Part shown: positions 17,084 through 24,137 of the stretch, piece after piece
Layout: each line of letters opens with the position of its first letter
How positions within the stretch are numbered: the stretch's first letter is position 1
DNA from: Oscillatoriales cyanobacterium Centralia_MAG_596
Lineage (GTDB): Bacteria; Cyanobacteriota; Cyanobacteriia; Leptolyngbyales; Leptolyngbyaceae
Assembly (NCBI GenBank): GCA_021323955.1
Contig: JAJPKC010000437.1
Span: forward strand, 1 to 51,637
DNA length: 51,637 bases
Direction: 5' to 3'
Made by a program: the position numbers and the translations under genes
Notes under the pieces: generated by a model
Seen by the model: the letters and a program-made list of their open reading frames with translations, nothing else
What the model was told of the DNA's origin: nothing
The model's database searches: none

Positions 17084-17395
17084 TCATAGATAATCCTCTG
17101 CGACTAAAGCATGGTAGATCGAATGTCCTGCTAGGATCGCATGATCTTTTGTATCAAAACGCTGTAATTGTCCTGAGACTTTTTTGAGGTAGACTGACGG
17201 CCTTTCGGCTTGAGCGTTAATTCGGCCTAAAAACAACAAACGACAGAACAGTCTTAGCTCTGGCGCTAGATCGTTCTGCCGCTCCCAATGAAGGGTACGG
17301 ATATTCTTTGAGACGCTCAATAATCTACCACCACTTACCAGCAAGTGCAAGTGTACTGCTAATCTCTCTAAGCTCTGAGCTGAGACTGTGCTCAC
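17084..17395 (-). CDS. Hypothetical protein, doubtful
   Basis: A 103-codon ORF with a GTG start and no recognised domain. The second half reads as a plausible soluble protein (SVYLKKVSGQLQRFD, AILAGHSIYHALVAEDYL). The first half is Leu/Ser-rich. It lies downstream of the ribbon-helix-helix gene on the same strand and could be a partner of it, for example a toxin, but no toxin motif is visible. There is no convincing ribosome site. Confidence 0.3.
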   Translation of the reverse strand: MSTVSAQSLERLAVHLHLLVSGGRLLSVSKNIRTLHWERQNDLAPELRLFCRLLFLGRINAQAERPSVYLKKVSGQLQRFDTKDHAILAGHSIYHALVAEDYL

Positions 17396-17477
17396 GCTTG
17401 GTCTGCCCTCGTTATTGGTTTCCGGTTAACAGCAAAGAACTGCTTGAGGAACTGAAGGAGTACCATCGCGATCGCCC

Positions 17478-17642
17478 TTACTTATTTTCGTTTGTTGGAG
17501 GTTGCCAATCCTCCATTTCACGTTCCAGCAAATAACTAATGAGATTGGATAGAGAGCGCCCTTCAGTCTGCGCTCTTTTTTCCAGCTTGTCTGCTAGCTG
17601 GTCACTCACACTTGCAAAAACACGCTTGGCCACTTCTGTCAT
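17478..17642 (-). CDS. Ribbon-helix-helix (CopG/Arc-type) DNA-binding protein, 54 residues
   Basis: Translation of the minus strand from the ATG at 17642 gives MTEVAKRVFASVSDQLADKL, then a helix with EGRSLSNLISYLLEREMED and a short polar tail ending NENK. The pattern is a beta strand (KRVFASV) followed by two helices separated by the turn EGRSLSN, the ribbon-helix-helix fold of CopG, Arc and many antitoxins and plasmid copy-number or partition regulators. It is divergent from the operon at 17787. A perfect 10-bp-arm inverted repeat lies between them and is its likely operator. It could control copy number, transfer genes or a toxin. Confidence 0.8.
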   Translation of the reverse strand: MTEVAKRVFASVSDQLADKLEKRAQTEGRSLSNLISYLLEREMEDWQPPTNENK

Positions 17643-17735
17643 TTACTCGCTCCAATGATAGTAGCTCTAACTCACGAAAATCAAGACGTTTGCATCTCAT
17701 AATTGCATATATTCACGCTTATGCTACTATTCATT

Positions 17736-17764
17736 CCATTGGCACGCTATTGATGTGCCAATGG
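17736..17764. promoter_or_regulatory. Inverted repeat operator between divergent genes
   Basis: CCATTGGCAC (17736-17745) and its exact complement GTGCCAATGG (17755-17764) are separated by 9 bases. The dyad ends about 22 bases before the ATG at 17787, in the gap between a ribbon-helix-helix gene and a helix-turn-helix-like gene. Either product could bind it. Confidence 0.65.
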
Positions 17765-17786
17765 AGCGTCAACAGAGGTTTCCTAA

Positions 17787-18053
17787 ATGCCTGCTGTACA
17801 AGTCATTGAGGCACAAGGGTTCACCCAACCAGAATTGCGCTGGCAGCTATCAAGAGTTCGCGGTAAACGAGTGCCATCTAGTACCCTGCGGTACTGGTTA
17901 AGGGAGCTATGCATCCAACCGGATGAATTTGGGCTGTACGCCGTCGATGACCTCAAAGTGCTAACTCGTCTGGTGCTCTGGCTCAAAAGGAAACGCACAA
18001 TTCAACAATTCAAAACCCTACTAATACAGGAACTCGAAACCCATGCCCCTTAA
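17787..18053 (+). CDS. Small MerR-like DNA-binding protein
   Basis: An 88-residue basic protein, preceded by GAGG. The segment VRGKRVPSSTLRYWLRELCI followed by FGLYAVDDLKVLTRLVLWLK resembles a MerR/excisionase-type winged helix: a recognition helix with Leu-Arg-Tyr-Trp, a wing, then a helix reading the next element. It lacks an effector domain. It heads the plus-strand operon that runs to 23088, overlaps the next gene by 11 bases, and lies next to the inverted repeat at 17736. It is probably the operon's regulator. Confidence 0.6.
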   Translation: MPAVQVIEAQGFTQPELRWQLSRVRGKRVPSSTLRYWLRELCIQPDEFGLYAVDDLKVLTRLVLWLKRKRTIQQFKTLLIQELETHAP

Positions 18054-18456
18054 CACTGAAGCCCTCAAAGATTCCGTCAATGGCCACAAGCCCAAAGCCA
18101 AGCGCCCCCATCCCAATGCTGAGCAGCAACAGCAACGACTGTCTGAACTGGATCAGCAAAACGCCCATGCCATCACCGCTTTAGCCCAAACCGGTGTGAA
18201 CACCATCAATGCCCAGGTCTTCGCCTTCGATGCCAAGCTGACCCAGTTTGAGCGCAGCACCGCCAAAGTGATGGCCGAGCGCCTGCGGCAATCGCAACTT
18301 CGCATCCAGCAATACCTGGTCGCCGAACTGAGCGGACATCCTCATCAGTGCGCCGACTTTGCCATGCTGCTCGACGAGGCACTCGAGGTCCCGGACCTGA
18401 CCAGTAGCTTTCTGGCGATCGCCCCCTGCACGCCCGCTGGTGCGCTGCCTCTGTAA
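18043..18456 (+). CDS. Hypothetical helical protein
   Basis: A 137-residue protein that I do not recognise. A Lys/Pro-rich N terminus (KPKAKRPHPNAEQQQQ) leads into long amphipathic helices (AHAITALAQTGVNTINAQVF, KLTQFERSTAKVMAERLRQS) and a C-terminal third containing QCADFAMLLDEALEVPDL. It overlaps the gene before it by 11 bases and lies 45 bases before the next. The helical content suggests a structural or adaptor part of the membrane/ATPase module. No signal peptide or membrane segment. Confidence 0.65.
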   Translation: MPLNTEALKDSVNGHKPKAKRPHPNAEQQQQRLSELDQQNAHAITALAQTGVNTINAQVFAFDAKLTQFERSTAKVMAERLRQSQLRIQQYLVAELSGHPHQCADFAMLLDEALEVPDLTSSFLAIAPCTPAGALPL

Positions 18457-18501
18457 GCTTCTGTGCCCACTCCGTCTCGACCCCCTTCACGGTGCTAAGC
18501 C

Positions 18502-19062
18502 ATGTCACAGCCCCCTAACCCGCTCGACGGTCAATTCTTCACCCTACAGCCAGTATCACCACCTGCACCCAAAGCTACGACGCACTGGGGCTTACCCCTG
18601 GCGTTGGGACTGCTGGCGATTCCACTGCTCATGTTCGGCTTCGGTTTCTCGCAACAGCAGACACCAGCCACCACCGCCGCCAGTCCTCCCGCTACCCCAT
18701 TTGTCTCGCCGGAGCCGATCCCGCCCGTAGCATCTCAGCAAGATGCGACCACACCACCGCCAGAAACCCCTGCAGCTCCGCCTACAGCTGCTGTCACTAA
18801 TGCCCCGCCAGCTGTCCCAAATGACCTGGCTACCCTCCGGATTGCTCACATCCAGAGCCCTGGCATGGCCGCCAACTTCCGCGCCGCCCCCAGCTTGCAC
18901 AGCCCGGTTTTAGGCGTCCTGATGCACGGTGACCTCGTGGAACTCTCACCCGAACGCCGCGTGCAGCAAGACGGCATCGTGTGGGTGCCCGTACGCTGGC
19001 GAGGACAGACCGGCTGGCTGGCGAGCAACTTCCTGGGAGACTCCACCCATGCCCAACCCTAA
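18502..19062 (+). CDS. Membrane-anchored SH3-like (SH3b) domain protein
   Basis: A 186-residue protein with a cytoplasmic N terminus, one membrane helix (about 29-50, WGLPLALGLLAIPLLMFGFG), a long Pro/Thr/Ala-rich linker (52-108) and a C-terminal bacterial SH3 domain (about 113-180) with NFRAAPSLHSPVLGVLMHGD and VPVRWRGQTGWLASNFLGD. The topology places the SH3 domain outside the inner membrane, where such domains commonly bind peptidoglycan or cell-wall peptides. In a plasmid operon with a membrane ATPase this would suit a wall anchor for a transfer apparatus (inference). Confidence 0.8.
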   Translation: MSQPPNPLDGQFFTLQPVSPPAPKATTHWGLPLALGLLAIPLLMFGFGFSQQQTPATTAASPPATPFVSPEPIPPVASQQDATTPPPETPAAPPTAAVTNAPPAVPNDLATLRIAHIQSPGMAANFRAAPSLHSPVLGVLMHGDLVELSPERRVQQDGIVWVPVRWRGQTGWLASNFLGDSTHAQP

Positions 19063-19414
19063 AGCCTTACCACCTGCTACACCTGCCAAGCTGGCTGTGT
19101 GGTCCGACCCGTCCGGGAAGCCCTATCTGGTGCAGCAGCAAACCGACGGCAGCACCACCTTTACTCCCTTGGAAACCGCGCTCGCTCAAGCCCAACCACC
19201 CAATATTGCGCGCGTCACTCCCGATCGCGACCCACTCAGCACCCTGTTGCTGGGCCTCACGGTCCTGCTCGGGTTTGTCTTAGGCGGTTACTTGCTGGGC
19301 TTTTACGCCGGTGCCGCTGGTCAGCGCGTTGTGCTTGTCCCCCGCTCACCCGTCTGCGACACCCATCGCAGTAATGTCCTGTTCTGGTCCTCTGAAACCA
19401 AGGAGTGCAACTAA
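19049..19414 (+). CDS. Hypothetical single-pass membrane protein
   Basis: A 121-residue protein starting MPNPKALPPATPAKLAVWSD. This ATG overlaps the preceding gene by 14 bases and is preferred over an in-frame start 120 bases upstream inside that gene. Residues 8-40 look like a small strand domain (AVWSDPSGKPYLVQQQTDGS). A membrane helix lies at about 66-92 (LLLGLTVLLGFVLGGYLLGF). The C-terminal tail carries two cysteines (VCDTHRS, KECN). Not recognised. Its stop overlaps the next start (TAATG), so it is translationally coupled within the operon. Confidence 0.7.
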   Translation: MPNPKALPPATPAKLAVWSDPSGKPYLVQQQTDGSTTFTPLETALAQAQPPNIARVTPDRDPLSTLLLGLTVLLGFVLGGYLLGFYAGAAGQRVVLVPRSPVCDTHRSNVLFWSSETKECN

Positions 19415-20067
19415 TGTCCGCCCCCAGAGCCAAAGGCTACAGCGCCAGCCCCAAAGGCATTCAATCCCACCTTCTGCCGCACGCCGGTGCCCTGACCGAA
19501 CGCGCTACTCGCTACTTCGGCATCGACCTGGCGCGGTTACCTCAAATGGACGATCGCGAACTCGCGTTATTTGCGGATCGCGCCACCGCTATGACCCGCC
19601 TGAAGGAGATTCTGCCCATCCTTGAAAAACACTTCACCACCTTGATTGAAGGGCAGGTCGAGTACGAGCAGTTTGTCCAGCGGGTGCTGAAGCAAGTCGA
19701 AAAAGGCTCCAAGCAGATCGACAAAGGCCTGCTGGATGCTTGGCTCCTGAGCAAAGGCTACGACAAGCATCTGCAACTGCTGAACCAGAAAGCGGGACAC
19801 GGGATGCAGAAGCTCGAAGCCGAATATCGATCGGAGTATGACCTGAATCGCCTGGACTTCCAGAGCGCCATCAAGCTCATTCATCTACGACATCAGAACC
19901 GCGCGAAGGCGATCGGGGAGAAAGTGCCCCAAGCCGTGCGGCAAATGCGGGTGCAGGAAGGGCTGAGACAGCAAGCCGAGACCCGCAAAGAACTGCTGAC
20001 CTATGGCACTGCTGGCAAGCCAGGCAAAGGCTTCTGGCATGGTGTCAAAGACTTCTTTCGAGTGTGA
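19414..20067 (+). CDS. Hypothetical coiled-coil protein
   Basis: A 217-residue soluble, strongly helical, basic protein starting MSAPRAKGYSASPKGIQSHL with AAGGAG upstream. The middle (about 60-160) alternates charged and hydrophobic residues (MTRLKEILPILEKHFTTLI, EYEQFVQRVLKQVEKGSKQI), consistent with coiled coils. The C-terminal end is glycine/lysine-rich and finishes with GFWHGVKDFFRV, which could be a membrane-associating amphipathic tail. No enzyme motif. Tight spacing on both sides puts it in the same complex as the ATPase at 20450, perhaps as an adaptor (inference). Confidence 0.7.
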   Translation: MSAPRAKGYSASPKGIQSHLLPHAGALTERATRYFGIDLARLPQMDDRELALFADRATAMTRLKEILPILEKHFTTLIEGQVEYEQFVQRVLKQVEKGSKQIDKGLLDAWLLSKGYDKHLQLLNQKAGHGMQKLEAEYRSEYDLNRLDFQSAIKLIHLRHQNRAKAIGEKVPQAVRQMRVQEGLRQQAETRKELLTYGTAGKPGKGFWHGVKDFFRV

Positions 20068-20075
20068 GGTAGGCC

Positions 20076-20453
20076 ATGTTTGACCCTTACGACTCACCGC
20101 TGCTACTACCCCCTGCTGGCGGCAACTACGAACCCGAAGACGCACCCGAGTCGGATCGCATCGACTATGCCCTGGAGGGTATCAGCCGCTTCATGGGGTT
20201 GTTTGCCCTGGGGATTAGCGTTACCCTGATCGCCCGGTGGCTGACAGCGCTCCTCCCCTTCTACTGGATGGGCGCGATCGCCTGCCTCCTGGCTCTGATT
20301 CTCCCGGCTTACCTGTCTCGTAGTGCTCGGTTGCTTGCCATCGCGATCGCCCTGGTCGTGGCCCTTTTCACGGGCTGGTTTGACCAGCTGGCTCACACCA
20401 GTCAACAGGTGCAGCAGCACGTCCAGCAACAGGTGCAGGAGGTTTTGAAATGA
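20076..20453 (+). CDS. Hypothetical small membrane protein
   Basis: A 125-residue protein with an acidic N-terminal 30 residues (YEPEDAPESDRIDYALEG), three hydrophobic segments (about 38-58, 60-80, 82-100) and a polar Gln-rich tail (HTSQQVQQHVQQQVQEVLK) likely to form a short coiled coil. It overlaps the ATPase gene by four bases (ATGA), a common sign of partners made in fixed ratio. Not recognised by family. Confidence 0.7.
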   Translation: MFDPYDSPLLLPPAGGNYEPEDAPESDRIDYALEGISRFMGLFALGISVTLIARWLTALLPFYWMGAIACLLALILPAYLSRSARLLAIAIALVVALFTGWFDQLAHTSQQVQQHVQQQVQEVLK

Positions 20454-21970
20454 AAGACCCGTATCTACCCCAGATTGTTGGACTCTTGGCGGCTGGCATG
20501 ACCAGCACGGCCTTCGCGGTCAGTGGCTACCTGCATCAGCCCGAAACGGTGCGTTTCCTGGGCACGCAGCTGACCTACCAAGCCGCCTATCGTAAAATTC
20601 CGCTGTCCCTGGTGGGCACGGGCCTGTGCGTGTCCGCCTGGTTGCTTACCCAGACCCGCCGCGATTACCGTCGCCAGTACGAAGAGTGGGAGCGCCAAAC
20701 GCAACTGCAACAGGGGCAACTGCAGGCGATCGCCCATCAGGCAGCACTGGAAGGTTATCAACAGGTGGCTCAATTACAGGCGGCCGAACGGCTTTATCCC
20801 CAGATGGCACCGTATCTGGGAGAGGTTCAAGAGTCCGACTATCAGGACGTGACAGCGCCACCACAGCCGTCGGTGACCCCGCCGCCCATGGCAACCGCCA
20901 CACCTAGACAACCAGCCATGCCTGTCACGCCCGCGTCTGAAACGCCTGTTGACCCCACTGCGTATCTGCAAAACTTCCTGGAATATCCAGGGCTGTTGTT
21001 TGGCGGCATGGGTGCCGGGAAAAGCTGGACCGCGCGTTATCTGGTCATGCAAAAGGTGCGTGCGGGACATCAAGTGATTTTGCTCGACCCGCACGCCGCC
21101 AACCATGAGTGGAAAGGCATTCGCCATATCGGTGCCGGGATGGATTATGGGGCGATCGCCGAGTTTCTCCAGTGGTATCTCGACGAAATCGAGCGCCGGT
21201 ATCAGGAGTTCAACCGCTCGGGCTTGACCGAGGAAGACTGGCAGCAGTCGTTACGGCAGCAGCAGCGGATTACCAGCGTGGTATCAGAAGAAATGACGAA
21301 CTGGGCCGATCGCCTGCCGGGTGATATTGGCAGTAAGTTCTTCAAGGCCGCGATGAGCGATAGCCGTAAAGTGCTGATGCCACCGTTGTTTGTGGCGCAC
21401 GATCGGACACTCTCAGCCTTAGGTGACGCGAAAGGCATCGCTCGGTTACGGGATGCAGCCTTGCTGGAATTGGAGTTGATTCCGACGATTCACCCGACGA
21501 CACGGAAGCCCGTCTCTAGTGGTAAGGGCAAGCTCAAACTGCCAGGTCATGCGGAATGGCTCGCGGTCGAGCTACCGCAAATCGAGCGCAAAATCACCGA
21601 CTTCACACCATGGACGCAGCCACCCACGCCCGCTCCACCCGCACCGCCCAGCCAAACTCCTGATTTACGCACGCAATTGGTGGACTTCTTGAAGGATTGT
21701 TGGCAGGCAGAACCACCGGCAGATGAGATCGCTGCTACCCGAAGTCGCCTTGAGTCTCTGCCCACCAGCGACCTCAAAAACTTAGGCGTCTACCTGCGCA
21801 AGAAAGGGCAAATGACAGTGCGAGACGTGAAGAAAAGTTGGGGTAAAAACAACGGCTTGAACGGTGAGCAGGTCCAAGAACTTCTACTGGAACTCATCCA
21901 TCTCAACCTGATTGAAACGTTCACAGACGGCACTTCCCGCGCCGAGTGGGTGCGCTGGCTGAAAACCTAG
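20450..21970 (+). CDS. Membrane-tethered P-loop ATPase (FtsK/TraD/HerA-like)
   Basis: A 506-residue protein. Two hydrophobic segments lie near the N terminus (about 8-26 and 50-67), then a coiled coil (70-115) and a Pro-rich linker (133-168). The ATPase core has Walker A FGGMGAGKS (184-192), a strand ending in VILLDPHAANHEW (Asp213) and a Walker B-like VVSEEMTNW (Glu280/281). A winged helix seems to close the protein (about 400-506, GQMTVRDVKKSWGKNNGLNG). The order of membrane helices, ATPase and C-terminal wHTH recalls TraD/FtsK DNA pumps and cyanobacterial plasmid coupling-type proteins. No relaxase is found on the plasmid, so conjugation proper is unproven. Overlapping start with the gene at 20076. 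Confidence 0.75.
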   Translation: MKDPYLPQIVGLLAAGMTSTAFAVSGYLHQPETVRFLGTQLTYQAAYRKIPLSLVGTGLCVSAWLLTQTRRDYRRQYEEWERQTQLQQGQLQAIAHQAALEGYQQVAQLQAAERLYPQMAPYLGEVQESDYQDVTAPPQPSVTPPPMATATPRQPAMPVTPASETPVDPTAYLQNFLEYPGLLFGGMGAGKSWTARYLVMQKVRAGHQVILLDPHAANHEWKGIRHIGAGMDYGAIAEFLQWYLDEIERRYQEFNRSGLTEEDWQQSLRQQQRITSVVSEEMTNWADRLPGDIGSKFFKAAMSDSRKVLMPPLFVAHDRTLSALGDAKGIARLRDAALLELELIPTIHPTTRKPVSSGKGKLKLPGHAEWLAVELPQIERKITDFTPWTQPPTPAPPAPPSQTPDLRTQLVDFLKDCWQAEPPADEIAATRSRLESLPTSDLKNLGVYLRKKGQMTVRDVKKSWGKNNGLNGEQVQELLLELIHLNLIETFTDGTSRAEWVRWLKT

Positions 21971-21992
21971 AGGGAGTAGGTATTCCGTCAAC

Positions 21993-22068
21993 TGCCGTGT
22001 GCCGTACGGCGGTGTGACGGCACCCCAGACGGCACCTTTACGGCAGCCTACACGGCGCTCGTTACGGC
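21993..22068. repeat. Phased ACGGC repeat array
   Basis: Six direct copies of ACGGC begin at 22006, 22017, 22029, 22040, 22052 and 22064, a spacing of 11-12 bases that keeps them on one face of the helix. Two inverted copies (TGCCGT at 21993 and 22000) stand at the left edge. Three direct copies extend to ACGGCAC. The array lies between the ATPase gene and a small gene, 123 bases with no other content. It could be a centromere, an origin of transfer or an operator. Confidence 0.7.
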
Positions 22069-22093
22069 ACTTTTTGAGAGGCGTGCTCACACT

Positions 22094-22369
22094 ATGTTCA
22101 GTCAACCCAATCCTGTGATTGTCCAAATTCGGCGTGAATTGCGCGGTCAACTCCCCGATGAGTGGCTCGAAGAGGTCGTCTCGATTTTGGAGTACCAGCT
22201 GACCTACCAAACGATCGACGAGTTGGCGACCAATGACCTGCTGAAGCTCAGACTGGGCTCCGGCTTAAGTGCCACGCTGCAAACGGCACTTAAGCAAACC
22301 ATCAACCCTACACCACCAGCAGAGACACCGCTAGCAGAGACTTTTCCATTGCGGCTGCCCTGGCAGTGA
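22094..22369 (+). CDS. Hypothetical small protein
   Basis: A 91-residue protein directly after the phased repeat array, with GAGAGG upstream. The first 70 residues look like three helices (NPVIVQIRRELRGQLPDEWL, SILEYQLTYQTIDELATNDL) and the end is Pro-rich. No known family. Being next to the repeat array it may bind it, though no HTH or ribbon-helix-helix motif is clear. Confidence 0.6.
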   Translation: MFSQPNPVIVQIRRELRGQLPDEWLEEVVSILEYQLTYQTIDELATNDLLKLRLGSGLSATLQTALKQTINPTPPAETPLAETFPLRLPWQ

Positions 22370-22548
22370 GTGTTCCTGGTAGGGCTGTGAGGTTGGCGTT
22401 GCTGGTTCATAGTCAGCTACTCAAGCAGCGAGCGGCAGCCCAGTAACTTTTGACAACGACTGATCCCCAGTGCTCAACAGAAGGCGACAAGTCCACACCG
22501 CGTCGACGGCAACCGGGGTTTATAACAAATTAAAACAAGGACCTTTCT

Positions 22549-23088
22549 ATGCGATCTTCCATACAGTCTTCGGTTGCACTCAAGGAGGGATGGCTCCTCG
22601 CCAGCTCCAAGGAGTCAACCTTTACCCCACCCCAGTTCTACTTTGGCGACCTGGTGCAATGGACGGGCGAAGACACCGACGGTGTCTGGACACGCAGGAC
22701 CGGCCAAATCACCGGGATGCACTTCACTCGGTTGCGGACTTGGCAGTACCAAGTGCGCTTTGACGCTGAGCCTGCCACCGGTGCCGAGAGTGACCTAGAT
22801 ATTAGCTGTGCTGAATATCTTCTGCAGCTCAAGCAGTCCCCCCACCGTGTCCAGCCACACCCAACAACGTTATCGGAGTGGTTAATGACAGCTCAAGCCG
22901 CGCAGGTACTTGGACTATCACCCGAACAACTGCGCCGACTTCGTCGTAAAGGACTATTCAAAGTCGGGCACCACTGTCGAGACACCTCCTTTCCCAACTC
23001 AGGGCTGTCTCGTTGGCAGTGGCATGTGGCGCGTTGTGGGCAGGCTTTAGCGGTACCACCCGAGAAACGCGGCTTTTCCTTCAAATAG
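22549..23088 (+). CDS. Hypothetical protein with C-terminal HTH-like domain
   Basis: A 179-residue protein with AAGGA upstream. The N-terminal 95 residues are predicted to form a small barrel with FYFGDLVQWTGEDTDGVW and TWQYQVRFDAE, similar in pattern to SH3/KOW-like folds. The C-terminal part (about 112-170) has LMTAQAAQVLGLSPEQLRRL followed by GHHCRDTSFPNSG, an excisionase/MerR-like winged helix. Likely a DNA-binding regulator or accessory factor at the end of the operon. Residue-level function is unknown. Confidence 0.6.
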   Translation: MRSSIQSSVALKEGWLLASSKESTFTPPQFYFGDLVQWTGEDTDGVWTRRTGQITGMHFTRLRTWQYQVRFDAEPATGAESDLDISCAEYLLQLKQSPHRVQPHPTTLSEWLMTAQAAQVLGLSPEQLRRLRRKGLFKVGHHCRDTSFPNSGLSRWQWHVARCGQALAVPPEKRGFSFK

Positions 23089-24137
23089 CGCCGGCTGCTT
23101 CCAAGTCGCACCCTCGCTACAAACGGTTATGTACGTGGATGCAGGGATGCCAGATGGCTGAACTAGGCGACATGCAGGAACGCCACGGTTGCTGTTGCAA
23201 CCTGGACAATCTTTGCCTCCCTGTTCGAGCGTTGCTTGCTGTCTGCTCAGCAATGGACTGGGAAGAAGGGGCAGGACCATTAACGTGCTCCAGCGCAAAA
23301 GTTTGCTTGCTTGCCGTATAATATGGACAAACCGGAGTAGACTGGGCTGCGCCCGGAACTTGAGCTACCTGCTCTAGACGTCTCGGTAAAGCATATCGAG
23401 GCATGGTAGTAAAGAGTTTTGGACACCAGCAGTAAATTGTGCGCTGTCAGCGACCGCTCCGGACTGCCAAGTACACGAGTAGTCTCGGGCTTTACAAAGT
23501 CTTCCTTACGGGAGCTGATGTAAGTTGGGAGACGTTTGTCTAATCTTTTCTGTCCTAAGGAAAGGTAGAGATATAGCTCGTCCATACACTTTAGTCCGCT
23601 TCAAGGTGGCGCTTTTATGAGTGCTTTTGAAAGCGGTCCTATTTGGGTTGAGCGTCTTGCGGCTAAAGCTTTAGTAAGCAACGCTCAGTTTTTGAGTGGC
23701 TGCTTTTCTTTGAACGTGTAGTGCGTTTAAGGCCACATTTGGTGAGTTTGGAGGGCTAAATTCATAGCAGGTCTGACTCAAGGCTGCGGAGAGGGGTCTC
23801 AGCCATCGAGCCAACCTCCGTCATTAGGGAAACTTTAGGGAAACCCAAAAAAAAAGCAAAAAACAAGTAACTGAAACCCTTGCGACACAAGGGTTTGTCG
23901 ATAGTGAAAGATACATGAAGCGCATAATAAGCGTAGGCGTTTCATGCACTCGTTGCCTTAACCTCAAACAGGCTTAAATGTGCTCAAAGCGGCATCGCAT
24001 AAGCTTCACAGGGTTAAGCCCGTCTCTGCAATACTGCTCAAGTCGGTGCAGATAGCATCAAAGATACCCGTGAAAAGAGGGAAGAAAAAGGGAAAATTCG
24101 ATGAGGCTAAGCCCCGGTTGAGTCAGTCACTCCTTAC
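23089..24137. other. 1-kb gap with repeats before the recombinase genes
   Basis: No gene I can support; the ORFs here (for example 23280-23585 minus) lack ribosome sites and look random. TTAGGGAAAC occurs twice in tandem (23824-23833 and 23835-23844). A perfect 9-bp-arm inverted repeat follows: AAACCCTTG (23874-23882) with CAAGGGTTT (23888-23896). The region could hold a recombination site for the adjacent recombinases. Confidence 0.5.

Noticed and set aside
20450-21970. The ATPase as proof of a conjugative plasmid
   Set aside because: No relaxase, no VirB-type channel genes and no recognised transfer origin were found, so conjugation is not supported by sequence.
23280-23585. 101-codon minus-strand ORF in the gap before the recombinases
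   Set aside because: Overlapping ORFs exist in several frames, none has a start site or a motif, and the Ser-rich sequence looks random.
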